From Candidatus Sphingomonas excrementigallinarum (GTDB lineage: Bacteria > Pseudomonadota > Alphaproteobacteria > Sphingomonadales > Sphingomonadaceae), in the NCBI GenBank assembly GCA_019112965.1, contig DXIH01000163.1, forward strand, positions 1 through 34,548: DNA of 34,548 nt, written 5' to 3'. Within the stretch, counting starts at the first letter, position 1, and every line of letters begins with the position of its first letter. Positions 1 through 7,518 of the stretch are shown here, piece after piece. The notes beneath the pieces were generated by a model that saw only the letters and a list, made by a program, of their open reading frames with translations, made no database searches and was not told the origin of the DNA. Both the position numbers and the translations under genes were made by a program.

Positions 1-805
1 CATGTTCGGTTACGCGACCGACGAGACGCCCGGCCTGATGCCCGCCACCCTGTATTACAGCCACAAGATCTTGGAAAAGATGGCGGCCGACCGCCACTCC
101 GGCGCGGCCCCCTTCCTGGAGCCGGACGCCAAGAGCCAGGTCACGCTGCAGTATGAAAACGGCGTGCCTGTCCGCGCGACCGCGATCGTCGTATCGACCC
201 AGCATTCGGCCGAGCTGTCGAACGAGGCGGGCCAGGCCAAGCTTCGCGACTATGTGACGTCCGTCCTGACCGACATCCTGCCCGAGGGCTGGCTTCCGCA
301 GGACAAGCAGATCTACGTCAACCCGACCGGCCTGTTCGAAATCGGCGGCCCGGACGGTGACGCAGGGCTCACAGGCCGCAAGATCATCGTCGACACCTAT
401 GGCGGCGCGGCCCCGCATGGCGGCGGTGCGTTCAGCGGTAAGGACCCGACCAAGGTCGACCGCTCGGCGGCTTATGTCGCGCGCTACCTCGCTAAGAACG
501 TCGTCGCGGCGGGCCTGGCCAAGCGCTGCACCATCCAGCTGTCCTACGCGATCGGCGTCGCCGAGCCGCTGTCGGTCTATGTCGACCTGCACGGCACCGG
601 CCAGGTCGAGGAAGCCAAGCTGGAGGCGGCGCTGCCCAAGCTGGTTCGCCTGACCCCCAAGGGCATTCGCGAACACCTCAAGCTGAACGCGCCGATCTAT
701 TCCAAGACCGCCGCCTATGGCCATTTCGGCCGCGAAGCCGAAGGCGCGCTGTTCACTTGGGAAAAGACCGACCTGGTCGACCAGATCAAGGCCGCCGTCG
801 CCTGA
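1..805 (+). CDS. metK: S-adenosylmethionine synthase, C-terminal two thirds (partial)
   Basis: Makes S-adenosylmethionine from methionine and ATP in the cytoplasm. The reading frame is already open at the window edge: base 1 is the last base of a codon, and the ATG at 2 is an internal methionine within the family's [14 protein letters not shown] region. About 267 residues are visible, against a usual length of roughly 385-405, so the N-terminal third is missing. Visible family signatures are [22 protein letters not shown], the phosphate-binding [21 protein letters not shown] and SYAIGVAEP. The stop is TGA at 803-805 and a strong terminator follows 22 bp later. The methyltransferase gene trmB, which uses the SAM product, lies 0.9 kb downstream; a transporter gene on the other strand separates them. 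The identification is very secure. Confidence 0.97.
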   Translation, partial: MFGYATDETPGLMPATLYYSHKILEKMAADRHSGAAPFLEPDAKSQVTLQYENGVPVRATAIVVSTQHSAELSNEAGQAKLRDYVTSVLTDILPEGWLPQDKQIYVNPTGLFEIGGPDGDAGLTGRKIIVDTYGGAAPHGGGAFSGKDPTKVDRSAAYVARYLAKNVVAAGLAKRCTIQLSYAIGVAEPLSVYVDLHGTGQVEEAKLEAALPKLVRLTPKGIREHLKLNAPIYSKTAAYGHFGREAEGALFTWEKTDLVDQIKAAVA

Positions 806-827
806 TCCGATCGCTATCGGCAAACGG

Positions 828-855
828 AAAAGGGGGGCTTCGGCTCCCCTTTTTT
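828..855. terminator. Intrinsic terminator, probably bidirectional, between metK and the FNT gene
   Basis: The stem AAAAGGGGGG (828-837) pairs with CTCCCCTTTT and includes one G-T wobble. The loop is closed as C-TTCG-G (838-843), a very stable tetraloop. A run of six T follows at 850-855. Read on the minus strand, the stem also ends in TTTT. The minus-strand gene ending here has its TAA stop at 856-854, inside the T-run, so one hairpin seems to serve both convergent genes. Confidence 0.88.
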
Positions 856-1672
856 ATTCCCGCGTCTCGCCCTGCACCTGTCCGTGCGCGAGCAGGGCGA
901 ACAGCCCCGCTCCGCCGACCAGGTTGCCGAGAATCGCCGGGATCAGCAGGCCGAACACGGTGCGTCCCAGATCAGCCTGGCCGTTGAACAGCAACAGGAA
1001 CGCCTCGTCCGCGCCGACGATCGAGTGGCTGAACCCGGCGATGGCGATGACATAGGTGATCGCCAGGATGATCCAGAAGGCCTGGGTCCGGCCATTGGGT
1101 AGGATCCAGGCGACCACCGCGATCAGGAATCCGGCGGGGATGGCGTTCACGAACGTCTCCCACCCGCCCAGTTCCAGGATGCGGGCCGACACCGTGACCA
1201 TCGCCTCGCGGATCTCGGCATTGCCCAGCGCACCCGCCGCAACCATTCCCGCCGCCAGCGCGGTGCCGATCAGATTGGCGAAGAGCACGATCCCCCACAG
1301 CCGCAAGGTCCGCCGGAGCGCCCAGCCCGACGGCTTCGTCACCAGCGGCAGCATCGCGGTGATCGTGCTTTCGGTGAACAGCTGCATCCGCCCGAGAATG
1401 ACGACGAGGAATCCCACCGGATAGCCAAGCGCCGCGACCAGCCCGCGCCACGGGGCCTCGGGAAGCCCGGCATGGAGCGCGCCCTCGGCGATCAGCGAGC
1501 TGTGGATCGCAATTCCCGCCGCCAGCCCCGACCAGAACAGCGCGCCCGCGGGCCGGTCCAGCTCGCTCTCCCCCGCCTCGCGCACCGCGCGGTGAAGGTC
1601 CTTGGCATCGGCGGCCTTTTGCGCCTTCCCGTCATCCACGGGGCCATCGGGTTGGGGAGCATCGTCATTCAT
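854..1672 (-). CDS. Formate/nitrite transporter (FNT) family inner-membrane protein, YfdC-like
   Basis: A 272-residue polytopic membrane protein. A charged N-terminus of about 40 residues precedes roughly six hydrophobic helices. The segment GRMQLFTESTITAMLPL and the later IAGFSHSIVGADEAFLL match the YfdC-like branch of the FNT family as I know it. FNT proteins form pentameric channels for small monovalent anions such as formate or nitrite; the substrate of this branch is not settled, so none is assigned. The ATG at 1672 has only a weak GG-rich upstream sequence. The gene is convergent with metK and divergent from trmB (64 bp between starts), so it is a single-gene unit on the opposite strand. 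Its stop lies inside the shared terminator. The family call is good; the function within the family is open. Confidence 0.85.
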   Translation of the reverse strand: MNDDAPQPDGPVDDGKAQKAADAKDLHRAVREAGESELDRPAGALFWSGLAAGIAIHSSLIAEGALHAGLPEAPWRGLVAALGYPVGFLVVILGRMQLFTESTITAMLPLVTKPSGWALRRTLRLWGIVLFANLIGTALAAGMVAAGALGNAEIREAMVTVSARILELGGWETFVNAIPAGFLIAVVAWILPNGRTQAFWIILAITYVIAIAGFSHSIVGADEAFLLLFNGQADLGRTVFGLLIPAILGNLVGGAGLFALLAHGQVQGETRE

Positions 1673-1736
1673 GATGCCAGGGCAACGAGCGGCCCCACCC
1701 TTGGCTCCCTCCCCGACCCGCGCTAAAGGCCCGGCG

Positions 1737-2417
1737 ATGAACGATCCGACGACGATCCGCCGCCTTTACGGTCGGCGCCAGGGCCATAAGCTGCGCCAGG
1801 GCCAAGCCGCGCTGGTCGAGGAGATGCTGCCGACATTGAGCGTCCCCGAGGAAGGGCCGTTGGATGCGATGCGTCTGTTCGGCGAGGATCGGCCGCTCCA
1901 GGTCGAGATCGGCTTCGGCGCGGGCGAGCATCTGGCCGGACAGGCCGAGGCGACGCCGGGCACCGGCTTTATCGGCTGCGAGCCGTTCCTGAACGGCGTG
2001 GTCGGCGCGCTCGGCCATATCCGCGACCGGGAGCTGACCAATGTCCGCCTGCACATGGGCGACGCGCTGGAAGTCATCGAGCGGCTGCCCGATGCTAGCC
2101 TGGAGCGCGTCTATCTGCTCCACCCCGATCCCTGGCCCAAGGCGCGCCATGCCAAGCGGCGGATGATGAACCACGGCCCGCTCGACACCATCGCGCGCAA
2201 GCTCAGGTCGGGCGGCGAGTTTCGCCTCGGCACCGACGACCCGACCTATTGCCACTGGTCGATGATGATTATGAATGGTCGGGACGATTTCGAATGGCAG
2301 GCGCGTACGCCCGCCGACTTCCTGACCCGCCCCGCCGACTGGCCCGAAACGCGCTACGAACGCAAGGCCCGCCGCCAGGGGCATGAGGTGTGGTATTTCC
2401 GGTATATCCGGCGGTAA
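1737..2417 (+). CDS. trmB: tRNA (guanine-N7-)-methyltransferase
   Basis: Methylates N7 of G46 in the tRNA variable loop, using SAM. The protein has 226 residues (E. coli TrmB has 239). The SAM-binding glycine motif VEIGFGAGEHL lies near residue 55, and the family signature HPDPWPKARHAKRRMM near residue 125 contains the acidic and basic residues of the active site. The C-terminal half has LGTDDPTY and TRYERKARRQGHEVW, also typical. I chose the ATG at 1737 because family homology begins there (NDPTTIRRLYGRRQGHKL). A longer in-frame start at 1602 would run back through the start of the divergent transporter gene and adds no family sequence. AAGG lies about 7 bp upstream. In relatives trmB often sits near metK, as here. 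Confidence 0.96.
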   Translation: MNDPTTIRRLYGRRQGHKLRQGQAALVEEMLPTLSVPEEGPLDAMRLFGEDRPLQVEIGFGAGEHLAGQAEATPGTGFIGCEPFLNGVVGALGHIRDRELTNVRLHMGDALEVIERLPDASLERVYLLHPDPWPKARHAKRRMMNHGPLDTIARKLRSGGEFRLGTDDPTYCHWSMMIMNGRDDFEWQARTPADFLTRPADWPETRYERKARRQGHEVWYFRYIRR

Positions 2418-2435
2418 TCCCCCGCCCCCCGAAGC

Positions 2436-2648
2436 CTAGAGGCGAAGCTGCGCGCTCCGATGGTCGGTGCGCACCGCGTCGAGCAATCCGGGCATGGCCG
2501 CGATCGGCCGCAGGCCGCGCCGGGTCATCTCGGCCTGAATCGCCTGGGCATCGCCGCCGCCGGGTTCTGCGCTGGCCATGGCGAAGGCCAGGAGCAGCGA
2601 TTCGTCGTCCATGAATTCCATGAGATCGGGGTCCAGCATCGGGTTCAT
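2436..2648 (-). CDS. Small acidic hypothetical protein
   Basis: A 70-residue protein starting MNPMLDPDLMEFMDDES, with an acidic N-terminal half (DDESLLLAFAMASAE) and a more basic C-terminus (EMTRRGLRPI, RTDHRSAQLRL). I do not recognise the family. The strongest support is the GGGAGG ribosome-binding site exactly 6 bp before the ATG at 2648; a second ATG at 2654 is too close to that site to be used. The gene is convergent with trmB, with 18 bp between the stops, and divergent from the gene at 2796. It has no visible signal peptide or membrane segment. Confidence 0.6.
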   Translation of the reverse strand: MNPMLDPDLMEFMDDESLLLAFAMASAEPGGGDAQAIQAEMTRRGLRPIAAMPGLLDAVRTDHRSAQLRL

Positions 2649-2654
2649 CACCAT

Positions 2655-2660
2655 CCTCCC
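2655..2660 (-). promoter_or_regulatory. Shine-Dalgarno site deciding the start of the 70-residue gene
   Basis: On the minus strand the bases read GGGAGG, six bases ahead of the ATG at 2648-2646. The upstream in-frame ATG at 2654 would directly abut the site, so the shorter protein is preferred. Confidence 0.6.
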
Positions 2661-2795
2661 TTTTTATTCTGGATCAATAACAACCGGAGCGCGCGCTGGT
2701 TGCCATTGCCGCCGCTTTCGGGACGAACACCCGCGCCCCCTGGCGGGGGCGGGCCGCCACGCTATAGACGGCAGCTTCCGAATTTGAGGCAAGAC

Positions 2796-3251
2796 ATGGT
2801 CGATGACAGCTGGGGCGTGACGCCGCCGCGCGGCGGACTGCGCGTCCGGACGAATGACAGTTTGGAAGAGCGCGCCGCCGCACGGGCCAAGGCTCGCGAG
2901 GCGCGGGCGGCCGACCGCGGTGCGCTGATGGCCGAGCGGATGGAGGCACGCGCGGCCTTCCGCGAACGCGAGACGCTGGCACGCGAAACGGAGCGCGCCG
3001 CGCGTCGCGAGGCGGAGGAAGCCGCCGCTGCGAGAGACCCCCATGCCGCCGCCGCCAAGCGGCACCGCACCTCGGGGCGCAAGGATGTGGTGCGCGAACA
3101 GCGGGATACCCGCGGCTATACCACCGTGGTCGATGAGGGACGGATTCGCGAATTGTCCAAACGGGGCGCGTCGCTGTCGGGCCTGGCGGCGGCATTCGGC
3201 ATTACGCCGGAAGAGGTCGCACACATCCTCGCGACGGACGAGCCTTCCTGA
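2796..3251 (+). CDS. Hypothetical Ala/Arg/Glu-rich helical protein with a helix-turn-helix-like tail
   Basis: A 151-residue protein starting MVDDSWGVTPPRGGL. Residues about 25-90 are an almost pure charged helix (repeated RAAARAKAREARAADR-type sequence), probably a coiled coil or extended helix. The C-terminal 35 residues (GRIRELSKRGASLSGLAAAFG, then ITPEEVAHILA) look like a compact helix-turn-helix that could bind DNA or a protein; that is inference. The ATG at 2796 is preceded by TTGAGG about 7 bp upstream, and TATAGA at 2763-2768 could be a -10 box. Longer upstream starts are antisense to the 70-residue gene and were discarded. The stop is 13 bp from the convergent ubiA stop. I know no named family. 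Confidence 0.72.
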   Translation: MVDDSWGVTPPRGGLRVRTNDSLEERAAARAKAREARAADRGALMAERMEARAAFRERETLARETERAARREAEEAAAARDPHAAAAKRHRTSGRKDVVREQRDTRGYTTVVDEGRIRELSKRGASLSGLAAAFGITPEEVAHILATDEPS

Positions 3252-3264
3252 TCCTTCCCCGGCC

Positions 3265-4188
3265 TTAGAGGCTGCTGCCCACCACCGCGCAGGCCAGCGC
3301 CATCAACAGCCCGGCAAAACGGTTCGACCGGAACCTATGGAGCGCGCCTGCGCCGTCCTCGGGCTTCAGAGTCACGACCTGCCATCCCAGATGCAGCGCC
3401 ACCGGCGCCAGCGCCGCGACCGCCAGCCCGTCGGGCCGCACCAGCCAGATCGCCCCGGCCCAGCACAGAACCGCCAGCAGGTAGAACGCCCCCACGCCCG
3501 GCTTCACATGCGCACCCATGCGCAGCGCCGAGGAGCGCACCCCGATCAGCGCATCGTCCTCGCGGTCCTGAAGCGCATAGATGGTGTCGTACCCGATCAC
3601 CCAGGCGATCGACCCGGCATAGAGCAGCCACAGCGGCACGGAGAGTTCGCCCGCCACCTCCGCCCAGCCGACCAGAGCGGCCCAGCTGAACACCATGCCC
3701 AGCCACGCCTGCGGCCACCAGGTGATCCGCTTCATGAAGGGATAGGCCGCGACCGGCGCCAGGCTGGCGACCGCGACGATCGCAGCGAGCGGGCGCAACT
3801 GCACCAGCACGACAAGGCCGATCAGGCACAGCACCACCAGCCAGATCGCCGCCAGCTTCACCGACACCAGCCCCGACGGGATCGGCCGCGCGCGCGTCCG
3901 TGCCACCTTGGCATCCAGGTCGCGGTCGACGATGTCGTTGAACACGCATCCCGCCCCGCGCATCGCGATCGAGCCGAGCAGGAACCACCGCACCAGCGGC
4001 CATCGATCGGGCAGCCCGCCCGCCAGTGCGATCGCCCAGACGCCGGGCCAGAACAGCAGCCACCAGCCGATCGGCCGGTCGAACCGCGCCAGCAGCGCCA
4101 GCCCGCGCAGTCGGGGCGGCAGTCGCCCGACCAATCCCCGATGCTCGCTATCGGGTACGATCTCGACGGTCATGGGCTCGATGGTCAT
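3265..4188 (-). CDS. ubiA: 4-hydroxybenzoate polyprenyltransferase
   Basis: Integral membrane enzyme that attaches the polyprenyl tail to 4-hydroxybenzoate in ubiquinone biosynthesis. The protein has 307 residues with about eight to nine hydrophobic helices. Both Mg-diphosphate motifs are present: N84-D85-x-x-D88 within NDIVDRDLDAKVARTRARPI, and D201-x-x-Y-A-x-x-D208 followed by D211 (YDTIYALQDREDD). The RPIPSG segment is also typical. The start could be ATG 4188 or the in-frame ATG at 4173; neither has a clear Shine-Dalgarno site and I keep the longer. Ubiquinone is also the substrate carrier of the cyo oxidase encoded about 20 kb away, but the two loci are not physically linked. Confidence 0.96.
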   Translation of the reverse strand: MTIEPMTVEIVPDSEHRGLVGRLPPRLRGLALLARFDRPIGWWLLFWPGVWAIALAGGLPDRWPLVRWFLLGSIAMRGAGCVFNDIVDRDLDAKVARTRARPIPSGLVSVKLAAIWLVVLCLIGLVVLVQLRPLAAIVAVASLAPVAAYPFMKRITWWPQAWLGMVFSWAALVGWAEVAGELSVPLWLLYAGSIAWVIGYDTIYALQDREDDALIGVRSSALRMGAHVKPGVGAFYLLAVLCWAGAIWLVRPDGLAVAALAPVALHLGWQVVTLKPEDGAGALHRFRSNRFAGLLMALACAVVGSSL

Positions 4189-4275
4189 GGGGCTGGCCTA
4201 TGGGGGCGACCCGTGGCGCGCAAGCCCGTTCGCGGCTATCGTCACCGCCGTGATCCTCCCGCGCACCTCCCTGTC

Positions 4276-4422
4276 ATGATCGGCCTGTCGGTCGCGGTCG
4301 GCCGTTTCGTCGAGGCGCTGTTCTGGGCGATCCTGCGCGTGGCGGGCATGGTCGGCGGCGTGGTGCTGCTCGTCGGCATCGTGCTGGGCGTGATGTGGTG
4401 GGCGATCCGGCGGCGGCGCTAG
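4276..4422 (+). CDS. Possible small single-span membrane protein
   Basis: Encodes 48 residues from ATG 4276: MIGLSVAVGRFVEALFWAIL, then a strongly hydrophobic helix (VAGMVGGVVLLVGIVLGVMW) and a basic tail (WAIRRRR). That is a plausible single-pass protein with its C-terminus inside by the positive-inside rule. There is no obvious ribosome-binding site at this ATG. A GTG at 4213 would add 21 basic residues and has GGGGGCG upstream. The gene is divergent from ubiA. The family is not recognised and the call depends mainly on the hydrophobic segment ending in a basic cluster. Confidence 0.4.
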   Translation: MIGLSVAVGRFVEALFWAILRVAGMVGGVVLLVGIVLGVMWWAIRRRR

Positions 4423-4454
4423 ACCGTGATGACGTTGCGTTGAACCAAGGAGAG

Positions 4455-4476
4455 CCCCTCCCCTGAAGGGGAGGGG
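4455..4476. repeat. Perfect 9-bp palindrome, possible terminator or repeat remnant
   Basis: CCCCTCCCC (4455-4463), loop TGAA, GGGGAGGGG (4468-4476). It lies in the 79-bp gap between the small membrane ORF and the convergent glycosyltransferase gene. There is no T-run, so it is not a classical intrinsic terminator. The sequence resembles the outer hairpin of the larger elements at 29447 and 33371, so it may be a fragment of that repeat family. Confidence 0.6.
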
Positions 4477-4501
4477 TGAGTTAGTCTCATGTCATCATGC
4501 T

Positions 4502-5548
4502 CTAGGCGGCCAGCATCGCCAGCTGCGAGCGGAGGACGTCCAGATTATGCTGCGCCAGATGGCTGCCGCGCCCGGAAACGCTGCCTTCCAGTTCGGGGCG
4601 CTCGCCGATCGCCAGACAGCGTTGCCATGCCCCATCGGCCAGCGGCAGCCAATGTGCGATCGCATGGCCCGGATCGGCCATGGCCCGGTCGAGCAGCAGA
4701 TCGCCCAGCACGAAGAAGAAGTCCGGCGATTCGGGCCAATGCGGCATTTCCCCGTCGGCCAGTGCCAGCGCCTCGTCCAGCCGCCGCGCCTTTGTCAGGA
4801 CCGTGATCGCGGTGACGACCAGTTCATGCCGCCAATTCGCCTCCGCCGGGGTCAGCGCCAGCGCCTGCGCAAAATGGGTGCAGGCGGCGGTCAGGTCGCC
4901 GCGCATCCGCGCGTCGCGCGCGATCTGGTAATGGAGGTACGGATCGTCCGGCTGCTCGGCCAGATCGCGCAGCAGAAGGGCATGATTGCGATCGCGCTTG
5001 GGGGCAATCTGCGCCGTCAGATAGCCGTCATGCGCGACATGCACGGGCAGGGCCACGCGCGGCAGCGGGGAAGCCACCTGCTCGTGGACACGCCCCTCAT
5101 AGCGTGTGCCGCGCGGGATCAGCCGGGTGATCCAGCTGCGCGTCGCCGTCGCGCCGTCGTCATGCTGGTTGTGGATGCACAACCGCCCCAACAGCGCCGA
5201 GCCGCTGCACCAGTCGCGCAGGGTCTCGCCACCCGCTATCAGCCATTCGTCGGCGTCCAGCATCAACGACCAGTCGCTGTCGGCAAGATCGAGGACATGG
5301 TTGCGCGCGATCGAGAAGCTGTCCGGCCAGGGCAGATGATGCACCTCCGCCCCGGCGGCCTTGGCGATCGCCACGGTATCGTCGGTCGAGCCGGTGTCCA
5401 GCACGACCATGCGGTCGACCCATGGCACGACGCTTTCCAGGCACCGCGCGATGCAGCGCGCCTCGTTGCGGACGATCAGGGTCGCGGCGATCGACGGTGC
5501 TGGGGACATGACAGGGGTCGAAGGTTGAAGAAGCGGGGTCGTCGGCAT
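4502..5548 (-). CDS. GT2-family glycosyltransferase with TPR-like C-terminus (second copy)
   Basis: A 348-residue protein. The N-terminal GT-A fold starts IAATLIVRNEARCIARCLES and contains VVLDTGSTDDTV and the metal/nucleotide-sugar motif LMLDADEW. The middle part (TRLIPRGTRYEGRVHEQV) and the C-terminal helical repeats (DPYLHYQIARDARMRGDLTA) resemble SunS-type or TPR-containing glycosyltransferases. The acceptor and sugar cannot be read from the sequence; cell-surface glycan or protein glycosylation is possible. ATG 5548 overlaps the previous gene's TGA by one base (TGATG), so translation is probably coupled. The two genes are clearly tandem duplicates, about two thirds identical by eye over the whole length, and end alike (RSQLAMLAA versus RSQLATLAA). 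The frame open further upstream is only a shadow inside the first copy. Confidence 0.87.
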   Translation of the reverse strand: MPTTPLLQPSTPVMSPAPSIAATLIVRNEARCIARCLESVVPWVDRMVVLDTGSTDDTVAIAKAAGAEVHHLPWPDSFSIARNHVLDLADSDWSLMLDADEWLIAGGETLRDWCSGSALLGRLCIHNQHDDGATATRSWITRLIPRGTRYEGRVHEQVASPLPRVALPVHVAHDGYLTAQIAPKRDRNHALLLRDLAEQPDDPYLHYQIARDARMRGDLTAACTHFAQALALTPAEANWRHELVVTAITVLTKARRLDEALALADGEMPHWPESPDFFFVLGDLLLDRAMADPGHAIAHWLPLADGAWQRCLAIGERPELEGSVSGRGSHLAQHNLDVLRSQLAMLAA

Positions 5549-6603
5549 CAGGCGGCCAGCGTCGCCAGTTGCGACCGGACGATGTCCAGGCTCTGCTGCG
5601 CCAGATAGCTGCCCCGCCCCGCCACGCTGCCGTCCAGATCGGGGCGCTCGCCAATGGCGAGACAGCGTTCCCACGCCACCTGGGCCAGCGGCAGCCAATG
5701 GCCGATCGCCTGCGCGGGATCGGCCAGCGCCCGGTCGAACAATATGTCCCCCAGCACATAGAAATAGTCGGGCGACTGCGGCCAATGCGGAAACTCGGCA
5801 TCGGCCAGCGCCAGCGCTTCGTCGCGCCGCCCCATATAGGTCATCAGCGTCATGGCGCTCGTCACCAGCGGATGCCGCCAGCCCGCGTCGCGCGGCGCGG
5901 TCGCAAGCGCACGTTCCAGATAGTCGCAGGCGGTGGGCAAGTCGCGCCGGGCCTGCGCCTCCATGCCGAGCTGGAACAGGAGATAGGGATTGTCCGGCTG
6001 GGCGGCGAGTTCGCGCTCCAGCAGCCGGTAGTTGCGGTCGATCTTCCTGGCCTTCTGGGCGGACAGATAGCCGTCATGCCCGACATGGATCGGCGTATTC
6101 GCGCGCGGCAGGGATGAGATGACCTGCTCATGGACCCGCCCCTCATAATAGGCGCCGCGCGGCAACAGTCGTGGAAGCCAGCTGCGCGTCGGATCGGCGC
6201 TGCCGTCCACGCTATTCTCGATACAGACGGCCCCCAGCCGGGGCGGCCCGGAGCACCAGCGGCGCAGGTCTTCGCCGCCCGCGCTGATCCACTCGTCGGC
6301 GTCGAGCATCAGGTTCCAGTCGGCATCGGCGCAGGCCAGCACATGGTTCCGCGCCTCGGCAAAGTCGTCCGGCCAGGCAAGGTGGTGGACCTCGGCCCCG
6401 GCGGCCTTCGCAATCGCGACCGTCCCATCGGTCGATCCGGTATCGAGCACGACCATCCGGTCCACGAACGGCGCGACGCTGTCCAGACAGCGCGCCAGGC
6501 AGCGCTCCTCGTTGCGGACGATCAGCGTCGCGGCGATCCGGGGCGATGAGGGCCGGGGCGATGAGGGCCGGGGCGATGAGGGCCGATGGGCAATGGGCAA
6601 CAT
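5548..6603 (-). CDS. GT2-family glycosyltransferase with TPR-like C-terminus (first copy)
   Basis: 351 residues from the ATG at 6603. Layout as in the downstream copy: GT-A domain with IAATLIVRNEERCLARCLDS, VVLDTGSTDGTV and LMLDADEW, then helical repeats (NPYLLFQLGMEAQARRDLPT). AGGA lies about 10 bp before ATG 6603; a GTG at 6624 would add seven residues but has no clear ribosome-binding site. Residues 8-22 are three copies of PSSPR, encoded by a 15-bp tandem repeat, directly ahead of the catalytic domain. The polyphosphate kinase gene lies 82 bp upstream on the same strand, so the three genes may be co-transcribed. The family is confident, the substrate unknown. Confidence 0.87.
   Translation of the reverse strand: MLPIAHRPSSPRPSSPRPSSPRIAATLIVRNEERCLARCLDSVAPFVDRMVVLDTGSTDGTVAIAKAAGAEVHHLAWPDDFAEARNHVLACADADWNLMLDADEWISAGGEDLRRWCSGPPRLGAVCIENSVDGSADPTRSWLPRLLPRGAYYEGRVHEQVISSLPRANTPIHVGHDGYLSAQKARKIDRNYRLLERELAAQPDNPYLLFQLGMEAQARRDLPTACDYLERALATAPRDAGWRHPLVTSAMTLMTYMGRRDEALALADAEFPHWPQSPDYFYVLGDILFDRALADPAQAIGHWLPLAQVAWERCLAIGERPDLDGSVAGRGSYLAQQSLDIVRSQLATLAA
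6540..6584. repeat. Three perfect 15-bp tandem repeats inside the first glycosyltransferase gene
   Basis: The plus strand reads GGGGCGATGAGGGCC three times without mismatch (6540-6554, 6555-6569, 6570-6584). On the coding strand each copy gives a Pro-Ser-Ser-Pro-Arg unit. Because the unit is a multiple of three, gain or loss of copies by slippage would keep the frame and change only the length of the N-terminal extension. Confidence 0.95.
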
Positions 6604-6685
6604 GGCGGACGGTCCTCGAGGCACAGGAGATTACCGTCGACGCTATCACCGCCCCCGTGAAGATTTGCCTAATGCGGCCCCAACC

Positions 6686-7441
6686 CTATTTCGCCAGCCG
6701 CCCATCCTCCAGCGCCGCCATCTCGAACGGAAACAGGATGTCGGGGTCCGGCGCCTTCACATCGTCCGCAATGTCGGCGGGGGCGATCTGGTGGAGGATG
6801 TGGCGGATGATCGCGATCCGGGCGTCCTTCTTGTCGTCGGCGCGCACGATATGCCACGGCGCGAAGGGCGTATGGGTGCGGGTCAGCATCGTGTCGCGCG
6901 CCGCCGAATAATCGGCCCATTTGGCCTGCGCCACCTTGTCCATGTCGGACACCTTCAGGGCCTTCAGCGGATCGGTTCGCCGCGCCTCCAGCCGTTCTTC
7001 CTGTTCCTTCTTCGAGATGTCGAGCCAGATCTTGACCAGCTTGATGCCGCTTTCGACCAGCATCCGCTCGAAGTCGGGGGCGTCGCGCAGGAACGCCTCC
7101 TGCTCGGTGGCGGTGGAGAAGCCCATGACGACCTCCACCCCGGCGCGGTTGTACCAGCTGCGGTTGAAGATCACGATCTCGCCCGCGGCGGGCAGGTGGG
7201 TGGCATAACGCTGGAAATACCATTGGGTGCGTTCGCGATCGGACGGCTTGGGCAGCGCGACCACGCGGGTGGCGCGAACCGAGAGATGCTCGGTGATCCG
7301 CTTGATCGTGCCGTCCTTGCCCGCCCCGTCGCGCCCCTCCAGCACGATCACGACGCGCTCGTCCGACCCCGCCATCGCCATCTGGGTGCGCACCAGCGCG
7401 AGTTGCAGCGACTCCAGTTCCTCTTGGTAATGTTTGCCCAT
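6686..7441 (-). CDS. ppk2: Polyphosphate kinase 2 (PPK2 family)
   Basis: Transfers phosphate between polyphosphate and nucleoside diphosphates in the cytoplasm. A single 251-residue kinase domain of the short PPK2 type. Walker A is EGRDGAGKDG (K42), Walker B is GEIVIFNRSWYNR (about residues 87-99), and PKPSDRERTQWYFQRY and KLVKIWLDISKKEQ are family signatures. It resembles class I (polyP-dependent ADP/GDP phosphorylation), but class cannot be proven by motif reading. ATG 7441 is chosen: AAAGGA lies about 8 bp upstream and the MGKHYQEELESLQ start is typical; 16 further in-frame codons upstream lie in the promoter region shared with rsmE. Divergent from rsmE with 77 bp between starts. Polyphosphate chemistry next to a glycogen locus suggests storage-related metabolism, but the link is only proximity. 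Confidence 0.93.
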   Translation of the reverse strand: MGKHYQEELESLQLALVRTQMAMAGSDERVVIVLEGRDGAGKDGTIKRITEHLSVRATRVVALPKPSDRERTQWYFQRYATHLPAAGEIVIFNRSWYNRAGVEVVMGFSTATEQEAFLRDAPDFERMLVESGIKLVKIWLDISKKEQEERLEARRTDPLKALKVSDMDKVAQAKWADYSAARDTMLTRTHTPFAPWHIVRADDKKDARIAIIRHILHQIAPADIADDVKAPDPDILFPFEMAALEDGRLAK

Positions 7442-7518
7442 CGTCCGTCCTTTCACGACAGAGAACACCCGAAGCCGCAAAAGTGGCAAGTGTCGCGTGA
7501 CCCGTGTAAGCGAAGCCC

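Noticed and set aside
1602..1736. Upstream ATG extension of trmB
   Set aside because: It overlaps the start of the divergent transporter gene and carries no family similarity; ATG 1737 fits the family length.
3043..4275. Long plus-strand frame opposite ubiA
   Set aside because: It is a Gln/Arg/His/Pro-rich shadow of ubiA on the other strand. Only its last 48 codons, beyond ubiA, look like a possible protein.
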